Source of the DNA: Bacteroidota bacterium
GTDB lineage: Bacteria > Bacteroidota > Bacteroidia > Chitinophagales > Chitinophagaceae
Length of the DNA: 64,000 nucleotides
Direction: 5' to 3'
Assembly: GCA_016868815.1 (NCBI GenBank)
Contig: VGFQ01000003.1
Location: forward strand, 297,232 to 361,231
The notes below the pieces were generated by a model that had not been told where the DNA came from, searched no databases, and worked only from the letters and a program-made list of their open reading frames with translations. Positions 1-8,597 of this stretch are shown one piece after another. Position 1 is the first letter of the stretch. The number at the start of each line of letters is the position of its first letter. A program made the position numbers and the translations under genes.

Positions 1-2
1 CC

Positions 3-716
3 CTGTTGGTAGCAGCCACTTCGCTGCTGCTCATGTTTATTGGCAGGGCTGCCCTGCGGCATATCCTGCTGGTGGCCGGTGTGGCGGTCATCCCCCTGTC
101 GATCCTGGTTGCTTTGGCCATTCATTTTTATGACCCTGTCTCCAAAGCTTCCCGAGACCTACCGGCTGTGCTCTCCGTCAAGCGGGTAGAGACCTGGATC
201 CACCGCATCCAAGACTTTTTCTATGCCGATGCACAGGATGTCTCCTATCAGGTGCAGCAGGCGAACATCGCCATTGCCAAAGGGGGTTGGACCGGACTCG
301 GGCCTGGGAAAAGCGAGGCGAGGAACTTTTTGCCGCACCCGTATTCAGACTTCATCTACGCCATCACCATTGAAGAATATGGACTGCTGGGGGCTGCCAT
401 CCTGCCGCTGGTCTATCTGGCATTTCTGTTCCGATGCATTCGGATGTTCCGAAGGTCACCCTATGCCTTTGGAGGCTTCCTAGCGATGGGACTCGGCTTC
501 ACCTTGGCCATTCAGGCCCTAGCAAATATGGCTGTCAACGTAAACCTCGTGCCTGTCACGGGTGTGACCCTGCCGCTGGTCAGTATGGGAGGAAGCTCCT
601 TTGTCTTCACCTGCCTGTCCATCGGGATCATCCTAAGTGTGGCCAGGGAGTTGGAAGACAAAGAACGAAGCCAGGCGGATCAGCCCTCTCATCTTCAACC
701 CTCGCCCGATGTCTAA
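3..716 (+). CDS. ftsW: FtsW, C-terminal part (cut by window edge)
   Basis: Septal peptidoglycan glycosyltransferase of the SEDS family, an inner-membrane divisome protein that polymerises lipid II with its partner penicillin-binding protein. Only the last ~237 residues are in the window; the reading frame is open to the left edge, so the TTG at 6 is not a real start. Several hydrophobic segments are visible, then a periplasmic stretch with GLGPGKSEARNFLPHPYSDF, and the family signature NLVPVTGVTLPLVSMGGSSF near the C-terminus. Its stop overlaps the murG start by 8 bases, so the two are probably translated together in the dcw operon. RodA is the alternative, but the murG-murC-ftsQAZ context favours FtsW. 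Confidence 0.93.
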   Translation: MLVAATSLLLMFIGRAALRHILLVAGVAVIPLSILVALAIHFYDPVSKASRDLPAVLSVKRVETWIHRIQDFFYADAQDVSYQVQQANIAIAKGGWTGLGPGKSEARNFLPHPYSDFIYAITIEEYGLLGAAILPLVYLAFLFRCIRMFRRSPYAFGGFLAMGLGFTLAIQALANMAVNVNLVPVTGVTLPLVSMGGSSFVFTCLSIGIILSVARELEDKERSQADQPSHLQPSPDV

Positions 717-1818
717 CTGCAGAATCATCTTGGCAGGTGGTGGCACCGGGGGGCATATCTTCCCGGCGATATCGGTTGCGGATGCCATCCGCAACCGAAT
801 ACCCCATGCCCAGATTCTTTTTTTGGGGGCCAAGGGTCGGATGGAGATGGAAAAAGTGCCGGAAGCCGGCTATGCCATCGAAGGGCTAGATATAGCCGGG
901 TGGGACCGAAAGGCTCTCTGGCGGAATCTGTTACTCCCCCTCCGCTTGCTCCGCAGCTTTTGGAAAGTCCGCTTGATCTTCAGACGATTCAGACCCCAGG
1001 CGGTGATCGGGGTCGGGGGCTACTCCAGTTTCCCCGTCGTCCGTTATGCACAGTGGGCCGGGATCCCCAACTTCATTCACGAGAGTAATGCCCATGCGGG
1101 CAAGTCCAATATCCTGCTGGGCCGTCGGGCTACGATGGTCTTTGTCGCTGTCAAAGGCATGGAGCGATTTTTCCCGGCCGAGAAGATACAATTGACCGGC
1201 AATCCCATTCGATCGGCCATCTTAGACATATCCCAGAACCGTGAAGATGCCATCCGATATTTTGGCCTGAATCCATCTCGGCGGACCTTGCTTTCGATGG
1301 GCGGCAGCCTGGGAGCCCGAAGCATCAATGAAGCCATGGGAAGCGGATTGAATGACATACGAGATGCAGGACTGCAGCTGATTTGGCAGACAGGTCGTTC
1401 CTATGCGGCTACGGCAGAAGAGCGCTGCCGCGGCCGCCACGAGGTCTGGACCTCTTCTTTTATTCGGGAGATGCCCATAGCATATGCGGCGGCAGACCTG
1501 ATAGTGTCGAGATCAGGGGCCATGTCTGTCTCAGAAATTACCGCTGCCGGCAAGCCCGCCATCTTTGTGCCCTATCCCTTGGCCGCCGAAGACCACCAGA
1601 CCGCCAATGCACAGCGACTGGTGGAGCAGCGGGCCGCCTGCCTGGTGACAGATGCAGCGGCAGCGGAACAACTGGTGCAGACAGCCATCAGGGTTGCCAG
1701 CGATGCTGCTACCTGTACGCGCATGGGTGCGGCAGCCCGACAGCTTTTTGTACCCGACGCAGCCGATGCCATCGCATCGCATGTACTGGAAGTCATAGAA
1801 AAACCCATACTCCGGTGA
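709..1818 (+). CDS. murG: MurG, UDP-GlcNAc:lipid I GlcNAc transferase
   Basis: Adds N-acetylglucosamine to lipid I to make lipid II at the inner face of the cytoplasmic membrane. The 369-residue length is normal. The N-terminal Rossmann half starts with the glycine-rich ILAGGGTGGHIFPA, followed by GVGGYSSFP. The C-terminal half carries SMGGSLGARSIN and the UDP-GlcNAc-binding SRSGAMSVSEITAAGKPA, then PYPLAAEDHQTANA. I chose the ATG at 709 rather than an in-frame upstream start because the protein then begins right at the conserved glycine-rich loop. It overlaps ftsW by 8 bases and its TGA shares bases with the GTG start of murC. Confidence 0.95.
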   Translation: MSNCRIILAGGGTGGHIFPAISVADAIRNRIPHAQILFLGAKGRMEMEKVPEAGYAIEGLDIAGWDRKALWRNLLLPLRLLRSFWKVRLIFRRFRPQAVIGVGGYSSFPVVRYAQWAGIPNFIHESNAHAGKSNILLGRRATMVFVAVKGMERFFPAEKIQLTGNPIRSAILDISQNREDAIRYFGLNPSRRTLLSMGGSLGARSINEAMGSGLNDIRDAGLQLIWQTGRSYAATAEERCRGRHEVWTSSFIREMPIAYAAADLIVSRSGAMSVSEITAAGKPAIFVPYPLAAEDHQTANAQRLVEQRAACLVTDAAAAEQLVQTAIRVASDAATCTRMGAAARQLFVPDAADAIASHVLEVIEKPILR

Positions 1819-3188
1819 GGAAGAAACTCGAAGATATCCAGAGCGCCTTCTTCATCGGCATCGGCGGCATAGGCATGAGCGCACTTGCCCGCTACTTCCT
1901 TTCCCGAGGTTGCCGCGTAGCAGGATATGACCGGACGCCGACTGCGCTGACACACACGCTGGCAGATATGGGGGCCAACATCCTCTATACAGACGATCCG
2001 GGCCAGGTAAAAGTGGATTTCGACATCGTCGTCTACACGCCGGCCATTTCATCCCATTGCCAGATCATGGCTATGTTCCTGGCTCAACAGGCCCGCCTTT
2101 GGAAACGGAGTGATGTACTCGGTTGGATATCCGAGGGCAACCAAAACATCTGCATCGCCGGCACCCACGGCAAGACGACTGTCAGTACCATGATAGCCCA
2201 TCTCCTACGCCACTCCGGATTTGGCTGCAATGCCTTCCTCGGGGGCATCTCCACAAATTACAACACCAACTTTTGGGGGGATGTCCGTCCGCTGGCCGTC
2301 ATAGAGGCCGATGAGTATGATAGGAGCTTCCTAAAGCTGACACCTGATATCTCCGTGATCACCTCCATGGACCCAGACCACCTAGATATCTATGGTACGG
2401 AAGAGGCCATGTGCGATGCCTATGCTGCTTTTTCGCAGAAGACGCGTCCCGAAGGACTCTTCATTGTCCACCACAAGCTCTCTCATTTGGGTGCGCTGAG
2501 GAGCTCGCGCTCCACGTATTCGCTGGACCAGCGTTCTGCGGACATCCACGCAACAAATATCATCGTAGCAGAAGGGGCCTATCACTATGATGTGCATGCT
2601 TGGGACTGGACCTTGACGCAGCTGCGCTTGCCCATGGGTGGTCGGCACAATGTGGAGAACAGCCTCCCTGCCATTGCCATTGCCCATTACCTGGGCGTCT
2701 CCGATGATGGCATTCGGGAAGGACTTGCTTCCTTCCGGGGCGTCCGCAGACGGTTCGAATTCCATCTGCAACAGCCTGGAAGGGCATTTATCGACGACTA
2801 TGCCCATCATCCGGAAGAGCTGCGCGTGCTCATAGAAGGGGTGCGCGACCTTTATCCCGCTTCGACGCTCACGCTGGTCTTCCAGCCCCACCTCTTCAGT
2901 CGCACGCGAGACCTGGCGGAGGTCTTTGCTTCCAGCCTTGACCTTGCAGACCAAGTGCTGCTCATGCCCGTCTACCCCGCCCGCGAGGAGCCCATCCCCG
3001 GCGTCGATTCTAGCCTCATCGCAGAACGGATGCAGCGGCAGCCTTTCCTAGCTGAGGGTCCTGGCGAAGTGTTAGACTGGCTGGAGGCGTATCCCACGGA
3101 GATACTTGTTACAGCCGGTGCCGGGGATATCGACCGGCTGGCAGTCCCAATACAAAAATTCTTATCAAAACAAGTGCATGCCTCGTAA
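1815..3188 (+). CDS. murC: MurC, UDP-N-acetylmuramate--L-alanine ligase
   Basis: Cytoplasmic ATP-dependent ligase adding L-alanine to UDP-MurNAc, the first step of stem-peptide assembly. At 457 residues it is full length. Domains in order: N-terminal UDP-binding fold with FIGIGGIGMSALARYFLSRG; central ATPase domain with the P-loop GTHGKTTVSTM and the HNVENSLPAIA segment; C-terminal domain with DDYAHHPEE. The reading frame is open far upstream, but homology begins only at VRKKLEDIQ, whose GTG codon overlaps the murG TGA in a GTGA junction. That fits translational coupling. The stop lies inside the next gene, ftsQ. Confidence 0.95.
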   Translation: MRKKLEDIQSAFFIGIGGIGMSALARYFLSRGCRVAGYDRTPTALTHTLADMGANILYTDDPGQVKVDFDIVVYTPAISSHCQIMAMFLAQQARLWKRSDVLGWISEGNQNICIAGTHGKTTVSTMIAHLLRHSGFGCNAFLGGISTNYNTNFWGDVRPLAVIEADEYDRSFLKLTPDISVITSMDPDHLDIYGTEEAMCDAYAAFSQKTRPEGLFIVHHKLSHLGALRSSRSTYSLDQRSADIHATNIIVAEGAYHYDVHAWDWTLTQLRLPMGGRHNVENSLPAIAIAHYLGVSDDGIREGLASFRGVRRRFEFHLQQPGRAFIDDYAHHPEELRVLIEGVRDLYPASTLTLVFQPHLFSRTRDLAEVFASSLDLADQVLLMPVYPAREEPIPGVDSSLIAERMQRQPFLAEGPGEVLDWLEAYPTEILVTAGAGDIDRLAVPIQKFLSKQVHAS

Positions 3189-4143
3189 GTCTGTGATACG
3201 AAAAATAGCAACAGTAGCAGGCTGGACGTTTGGCGCCTCGATGGTCACCATCTTGCTGGTGGGCGGCATCGGCATCCGCAGCCGGCATGCCTGTACAGAT
3301 GTGCGGATTACCTATGCCCTTCCCCAAGGCGGTAAATATGTAGACAGCCTTCGTATCGCATCCCTACTGGGGGGCAATGGCCTGCAGCACTGCATCGGAA
3401 AGCCCTTGCAGCAACTTGACCTAAACCACATGGAGCAAAGCCTGGAAAAAGATGCCTGGATAAGGGACGCAGACATCTACCTCGACAGGGCCCATGTGCT
3501 ACACATCCGCATAGAAGAGCAACAGCCAGTAGCCAGGATTTTCACCCGTATGGGACACTCCTTTTACATAGACAGCCTGCTGAAACGGATACCACTGAAC
3601 CCGCTCTATGCCGAACGACTGCCCGTCTTTACCGGCATGCCCGTCTCGCTCTCCGGCCAACAGGCCAGAGATACCCAACACCTCCGGCAGGCCTGGGAGA
3701 TTGTTCGGTACCTCCAATCAGATCCGTTGAGCATGGCGATGGTAGACCAGGCTGACTTTGAGGCGACACTGGGATTTGTGCTGACCCCCAAGCTGGGCGA
3801 CCATCGTATCATCCTCGGCTACTCCACTGATATCGCCGATAAATTCCGGCGGCTGCGCATCTTCTACAAACAGGTGATGACCCAGACAGGGTGGAACAGC
3901 TATCAGGAAATCGACCTGAGGTTCCAGGGCCAGGTAGTCGCCATCCCCTCCGACAGCACCCGGCTGATCATGGCTCCGAAAGATCCTTTGCCGACAGATA
4001 CTCTCCCCCTTCCAGAAACAGCCGCTGCCATCCCACAGCCGGTCGTCACGGGGATGCAACAATACTTTGACACCCACCACGGACATCCATCACCCACCCC
4101 TTACTCATACCTCATTCTGATACCCACTCACCGAAGAACCTGA
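3178..4143 (+). CDS. ftsQ: FtsQ/DivIB-like cell division protein
   Basis: Bitopic divisome scaffold that links early and late division proteins in the periplasm. The 321-residue product has a short basic N-terminus (MPRKSVIRK), one transmembrane helix at about residues 10-32, then a POTRA-like segment and an FtsQ-type beta domain (roughly residues 40-260). FtsQ diverges fast and there is no sharp sequence signature, so the call rests on topology plus position between murC and ftsA. The ATG at 3178 overlaps the murC end by 11 bases. The last ~50 residues are a Pro/Thr-rich tail. Confidence 0.85.
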   Translation: MPRKSVIRKIATVAGWTFGASMVTILLVGGIGIRSRHACTDVRITYALPQGGKYVDSLRIASLLGGNGLQHCIGKPLQQLDLNHMEQSLEKDAWIRDADIYLDRAHVLHIRIEEQQPVARIFTRMGHSFYIDSLLKRIPLNPLYAERLPVFTGMPVSLSGQQARDTQHLRQAWEIVRYLQSDPLSMAMVDQADFEATLGFVLTPKLGDHRIILGYSTDIADKFRRLRIFYKQVMTQTGWNSYQEIDLRFQGQVVAIPSDSTRLIMAPKDPLPTDTLPLPETAAAIPQPVVTGMQQYFDTHHGHPSPTPYSYLILIPTHRRT

Positions 4144-4155
4144 AAAAGTAGACTG

Positions 4156-5637
4156 ATGCAGACGACAGAAACCCCTCAGTTCCCAAGTGCCTCCGAAGCG
4201 GACCATGCCTCCCGACAGCCTGTGATCGTAGGGCTCGACATCGGAACGACTAAGATCGTGGCGATCGCCGGACGCAAAAATGAATTCGGTAAGCTCGAGA
4301 TCCTCGGGTTCGGACGTGCCAACAGCAATGGCGTCCGGGGAGGTATGGTGCAAAACATCTCCCAGACGATTGAGTCGATCCAGCTAGCCATCCAACATTG
4401 CCTGGCCTCCAATCCTGGCCTAGACATCCGTCAAGTGTATGTGGGCATTGCCGGACAGCATATCAAGACCTTACAGACGCGCGGGAATATTGTCCGACAG
4501 CATATCGAAGATGAGATCCGGCAGGAAGAAGTGGACCAGCTGGTCAAAGACCAGCGCAAAACCTTTATCCCTGCCAGCGATGAAATCATCGATGTCATCC
4601 CGCAGACCTACACGGTTGATAATATCCCGGATATATACGACCCGGTGGGATATACCGGCGTGAAGATTGGGGCGGACTTTCTGCTGATCACCGGCGATAG
4701 TCAGGCCATCCGAAACATCAACCGCAGCGTAGAAAGGGCAGGGCTGGGTGTCAGAGACCTTATCCTCCAGCCATTGGCTTCTTCTGCGGCCGTCATGTGT
4801 GAGCAAGACCTAGAGGCAGGGGTGGCGATCCTAGACATCGGGGGCGGGACCACCGACCTGGCAGTATTCCACGAAGGCATCCTCAAGCTCACAGCCGTCA
4901 TTCCCTTCGGTGGTGAAATCATCACACAGGACATCAAAAACGGCCTTGGAGTGATGCGATCCCAGGCTGAGCAGATGAAAATTAAATTTGGATCCGCACT
5001 GGCAGAACACGCACAAGGGAACACTTTCATCACCATTCCGGGCATCCGGGGGTTACCCAACCGCAATATCAGCGTGAAGAACCTGGCAGAAGTCATCCAA
5101 GCAAGGATGTCGGAAATCTTTGAATATGTCAACTACCACCTTAAGCAAACCGGACTGGACGCCGGAAAGCTAAACGGTGGCATAGTCCTTACAGGCGGAG
5201 GTTCTCAGCTCAAACACCTCAAACAGCTCACTGAGTTCGAGACTGGGTTGAATGCGCGCATCGGACTACCCAATGAGCATTTGGCAGCCAACCACCTCGA
5301 AGAGCTGGCAAAGCCGATGTACGCTACCTGTATTGGACTCATTCTAAAAGGCTACCATATCCATGACCATACCCTGGGTGAAGGTGCAGATACCCTGACC
5401 ATCCATCATACCACCGCCACACCCATCTCCAATCCAGGGCTCGCCTCTCCTTCAGAACCCTCCGAAGCCCCTCTGCAACGGACACGGAAACCCCGGATGA
5501 GTATGAAGGATTTTATGGACAGCATTAAACACGGGATCGTCGAGATCTTCAAGGAAGAAGAAGAATATCGCTTCCCAGATGGTACTGGACAGGGGGCAGC
5601 GAAGCCTGCGCCCCCTGCAGAGGATCGCTCCAAATGA
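4156..5637 (+). CDS. ftsA: FtsA, actin-like membrane anchor for FtsZ
   Basis: ATP-binding actin homologue that tethers FtsZ filaments to the membrane and recruits later divisome proteins. Visible motifs: phosphate-1 loop VGLDIGTTKIVAIAG at about residue 25, the phosphate-2 loop AILDIGGGTTDLAVF, and the adenosine motif GGIVLTGGGSQLKHL. The C-terminus (MSMKDFMDSIKHGIVEIFKEE) looks like the amphipathic membrane-targeting helix usual in FtsA, preceded by a linker rich in Pro, Ser and Thr. At 493 residues it is longer than the ~420 of E. coli FtsA, the excess being C-terminal. It starts 12 bases after ftsQ. Confidence 0.95.
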   Translation: MQTTETPQFPSASEADHASRQPVIVGLDIGTTKIVAIAGRKNEFGKLEILGFGRANSNGVRGGMVQNISQTIESIQLAIQHCLASNPGLDIRQVYVGIAGQHIKTLQTRGNIVRQHIEDEIRQEEVDQLVKDQRKTFIPASDEIIDVIPQTYTVDNIPDIYDPVGYTGVKIGADFLLITGDSQAIRNINRSVERAGLGVRDLILQPLASSAAVMCEQDLEAGVAILDIGGGTTDLAVFHEGILKLTAVIPFGGEIITQDIKNGLGVMRSQAEQMKIKFGSALAEHAQGNTFITIPGIRGLPNRNISVKNLAEVIQARMSEIFEYVNYHLKQTGLDAGKLNGGIVLTGGGSQLKHLKQLTEFETGLNARIGLPNEHLAANHLEELAKPMYATCIGLILKGYHIHDHTLGEGADTLTIHHTTATPISNPGLASPSEPSEAPLQRTRKPRMSMKDFMDSIKHGIVEIFKEEEEYRFPDGTGQGAAKPAPPAEDRSK

Positions 5638-5678
5638 TTGAACTAAATACATCAACATAATAGGAAAACCAATAGACT

Positions 5679-7490
5679 ATGATCCAGTTTGACATGCCCC
5701 GCCAGCCATCTTCCATTATTAAGGTCATCGGTGTCGGTGGCGGCGGCAGTAATGCCGTTAACCATATGCACAACCTTGGCATGGAAGGTGTCGACTTTGT
5801 CATTTGCAATACCGACGCCCAGGCGCTAAAGGCCAGCAAAGTGCCGCACAAGATCCAGCTCGGGCCAGGCCTGACGCAAGGTTTGGGGGCCGGCATGAAC
5901 CCTGCCATCGGCCGCCAGGCAACGGAAGAGAGCCTTGAGGAGATCCGGCAGTTGCTGGAAGGGAATACCAAGATGGCCTTCATCACCGCGGGTATGGGCG
6001 GGGGGACTGGTACGGGCGGGGCTCCCGTCGTGGCCCGCCTGTGCCGAGAGTTGGGTATCCTGACCGTGGGGATCGTCACCATGCCCTTCTCCTACGAGAT
6101 GAAAAAGCGCATGCAACAGGCTGAAGAGGGCATCGCCGGGATGCGACAGTATGTCGACACATTGCTGATCATCAGCAATGACAAGCTTCGTCATCAATTC
6201 GGGAGCCTGACTTTCAAGGCGGCCTTCTCAACGGCAGACAATGTGCTGGCGACAGCCACTCGTTGCATCACGGAAGTCATCTCAAATCGTGGGCATATCA
6301 ATGTGGATTTCGCAGACGTCTGTACTGTCATGCGCAATGGCGGAATGGCCATCCTAGGGAGCGCCCGGGCAGAAGGGGACGACAGGGCCCTGCGCGCGAT
6401 CGAGCAAGCCATCCATTCTCCTCTGCTGAACGAGAACGATATACACGGTGCCAAATGGGTGCTCATTAACATCAACTCCTCCGAGGGTGACTATGAATTT
6501 ACAGTCGATGAGGTGGAGACCATCCAGCAATACCTGCAAACTCATGCTGGCAGGGACTACGACCTCTTCATGGGGCTTGGCTATGACAACTCGCTGGGGG
6601 CCCAAATTGGCATCACCATCATCGCCACCGGCTTCCATGGTACGGTTTCCACCGATTCCGATCTCCCTGCCAGCCAGACAGCCAGCAACTCCCCCACGGA
6701 AGAGGCTCCTGTCATCCTGCAACTGGGAGATCCTATAGAAGCTCCCTCACCCGAGCAGATGCATCCTGCAGCACCCAGCATCCCACAAAGCGCCGAGGAT
6801 TTCATGCCGACCCTGGTGGAGTGGACGCCCTATCCTGCGACGGAGATGCCTTCCTCCTTGACGTGGAGAAAGGAGGAGATCATTGCACATACATCCACCG
6901 CCCAGCCATCTTTGGTCCGACAAACTGTTTTCGATCTCGATGGCAGCCTGGTGAGTCCGGCAGAGAAAACGGCATTGTCTGAAGATGCCATCCTGCCTGC
7001 TTCAGAGGGTTTTCTTGCGAAGCCAGCCCAGATTTATGTGGAGCGGGAGGAACAGCCTGCTGTTGCTCTGGTTACCCCTCAGACGACTGATCTGACAGCC
7101 GAAAGCCAGGTCCAGGAGCCAGAGGCCGAGATGCGTCTAGTCATCCGAGAGCATCCTGTGGTCGACAGCTACCTGGATGCAACAACACCATCTTCCAATG
7201 TGTCTGGCAATTTGACGAAGTCCGATGAGACAGAAGAACTCAAAAGACAGAAGGCACTTCGGGAGAGCAAGCTTCGCAACTTATCGTTCAAGAACATGGG
7301 GCTAGCCGATGCCAAGAATGAGATTGAGTATATCCCTGCCTTCATTCGCCGCGGCACCCAAGACAGAGGCAGCCAGTCCGCCGGCCAGGAGCAGATATAT
7401 AGTCAGCTGACAGTGAAGGCGGATGAAGAAAAAGAGAAGATCTATCTGAGTTCACTCAATACATTCCTGGATGGCAAGAAGCCTGACTGA
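5679..7490 (+). CDS. ftsZ: FtsZ, tubulin-like division GTPase with very long C-terminal linker
   Basis: Forms the Z-ring. The GTPase core spans about residues 12-326, with GVGGGGSNAVNHM, the tubulin signature GMGGGTGTGGAP (about 106-117) and the T7-loop region. A Pro/Glu/Thr/Ser-rich linker of about 225 residues follows, far longer than the ~50 residues of E. coli. The conserved C-terminal peptide EYIPAFIRR is near residues 550-558, but about 45 further residues follow it, whereas in most FtsZ it is nearly terminal. The total of 603 residues is well above the usual ~380-500. The gene starts 41 bases after ftsA; no terminator is visible before the next gene. Confidence 0.96.
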   Translation: MIQFDMPRQPSSIIKVIGVGGGGSNAVNHMHNLGMEGVDFVICNTDAQALKASKVPHKIQLGPGLTQGLGAGMNPAIGRQATEESLEEIRQLLEGNTKMAFITAGMGGGTGTGGAPVVARLCRELGILTVGIVTMPFSYEMKKRMQQAEEGIAGMRQYVDTLLIISNDKLRHQFGSLTFKAAFSTADNVLATATRCITEVISNRGHINVDFADVCTVMRNGGMAILGSARAEGDDRALRAIEQAIHSPLLNENDIHGAKWVLININSSEGDYEFTVDEVETIQQYLQTHAGRDYDLFMGLGYDNSLGAQIGITIIATGFHGTVSTDSDLPASQTASNSPTEEAPVILQLGDPIEAPSPEQMHPAAPSIPQSAEDFMPTLVEWTPYPATEMPSSLTWRKEEIIAHTSTAQPSLVRQTVFDLDGSLVSPAEKTALSEDAILPASEGFLAKPAQIYVEREEQPAVALVTPQTTDLTAESQVQEPEAEMRLVIREHPVVDSYLDATTPSSNVSGNLTKSDETEELKRQKALRESKLRNLSFKNMGLADAKNEIEYIPAFIRRGTQDRGSQSAGQEQIYSQLTVKADEEKEKIYLSSLNTFLDGKKPD

Positions 7491-7530
7491 AACCTTTTCC
7501 GCGGGCCACGATCGCTTCAAGCTTCCATAA

Positions 7531-7538
7531 TATTTTTG
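7531..7538 (+). promoter_or_regulatory. Bacteroidota -7 element before the epimerase gene
   Basis: TATTTTTG matches the Bacteroidota primary-sigma -7 consensus TAnnTTTG at all fixed positions. It lies 10 bases before the ATG at 7549, so the message would have almost no leader. No clear TTG -33 element is seen at the usual spacing. Confidence 0.4.
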
Positions 7539-7548
7539 CATTCTTAGT

Positions 7549-8508
7549 ATGCAGACGGTTTTGATTACGGGTGGTACAGGATTGATCGGTACGGCGTTGA
7601 GCCGTTATCTGCTTGAGGAGGGGTATCATGTCATCATCTTATCCCGCAATCCGAAGGAGACAGCAGCCCGCCATCGGGTCGCCAGCGCCCAAAATGCTTT
7701 TCGGCCCAGTGGGCGGCTGATGCATTCCCGGTGGGACATACAGCGAATGATCATCGACCCAATGGCCATCCAAGAGGCAGATTATGTGATTCATCTGGCC
7801 GGTGCCGGCGTAGCTGACAAGCGATGGAACCACGCGCGAAAACAAGAGATCCTAGTAAGCCGTACCCGCAGCAGTGAGCTGCTGGTACAAAGCCTCCAAC
7901 GTTATACGAACAAAGTCAGGACTGTAATCAGCGCTTCAGCCATTGGGTGGTATGGGCCAGACCAGGGCTCCCCATTTGTGGAGACAGACCCGGCCAGCCA
8001 AGACTTCCTCGGCCAGACATGCTTGCAGTGGGAGCAAAGCATCGAGCCATGCGCGGCAATGGGTAAACGGCTTGTCAAGCTTCGGCTGGGCATTGTACTC
8101 ACGACAGAAGGAGGTGCCTTGCGGGCTTTTCGCCAACCGCTCTACCTGGGGGTTGCACCCATCTTGGGCAGCGGCCGGCAGATGATCAGCTGGGTACATA
8201 TCTCAGACCTCTGCAAGGCCTTCGGACATGCCCTGGAAAAAGAGTCCATGCAAGGTGCCTACAATGTGACGGCGCCTCAGCCAGTCGATAACCAAACCCT
8301 AATGCTATCCTTGGCTCGCGCCGTTTGCGGGCGTCGATACCTGCCCATGCATGTGCCAAGCTGGGCGCTGCGATGGCTGATGGGTGAGATGAGCGTCGAA
8401 GTCTTGAAAAGTGCCACGGTCAGCAGTCATAAATTAGAGGCAACCGGCTTTGCTTTCCAGTTTGCTGATCTTGATTCGGCCATTCGATCGCTCACCAAGC
8501 CCTGTTGA
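7549..8508 (+). CDS. TIGR01777-family NAD(P)-dependent sugar epimerase-like protein
   Basis: Atypical short-chain dehydrogenase of the YfcH/SDR39U1 group; its substrate is not known. The 319-residue protein opens with the Rossmann motif VLITGGTGLIGTALSRYLLEEG. HLAGAGVADKRW and the family-typical SASAIGWYG segment follow, with the active-site Tyr region modified as in this group. The C-terminal DUF1731-like segment includes LPMHVPSWALRWLMGEM. It follows ftsZ by 58 bases with its own likely promoter and is convergent with the lytic transglycosylase gene. Confidence 0.88.
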   Translation: MQTVLITGGTGLIGTALSRYLLEEGYHVIILSRNPKETAARHRVASAQNAFRPSGRLMHSRWDIQRMIIDPMAIQEADYVIHLAGAGVADKRWNHARKQEILVSRTRSSELLVQSLQRYTNKVRTVISASAIGWYGPDQGSPFVETDPASQDFLGQTCLQWEQSIEPCAAMGKRLVKLRLGIVLTTEGGALRAFRQPLYLGVAPILGSGRQMISWVHISDLCKAFGHALEKESMQGAYNVTAPQPVDNQTLMLSLARAVCGRRYLPMHVPSWALRWLMGEMSVEVLKSATVSSHKLEATGFAFQFADLDSAIRSLTKPC

Positions 8509-8597
8509 AGGCTGAATATATTTTCTTTCGCTACAACAGGATCTTGCTCAGTCCATCTGCAACATGCTGTTGGCAGGCTGTAGTGGAGTACAGCCCC

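Noticed and set aside
1383..1814. Upstream extension of the murC frame
   Set aside because: It lies entirely inside murG, and MurC homology begins at the GTG at 1815.
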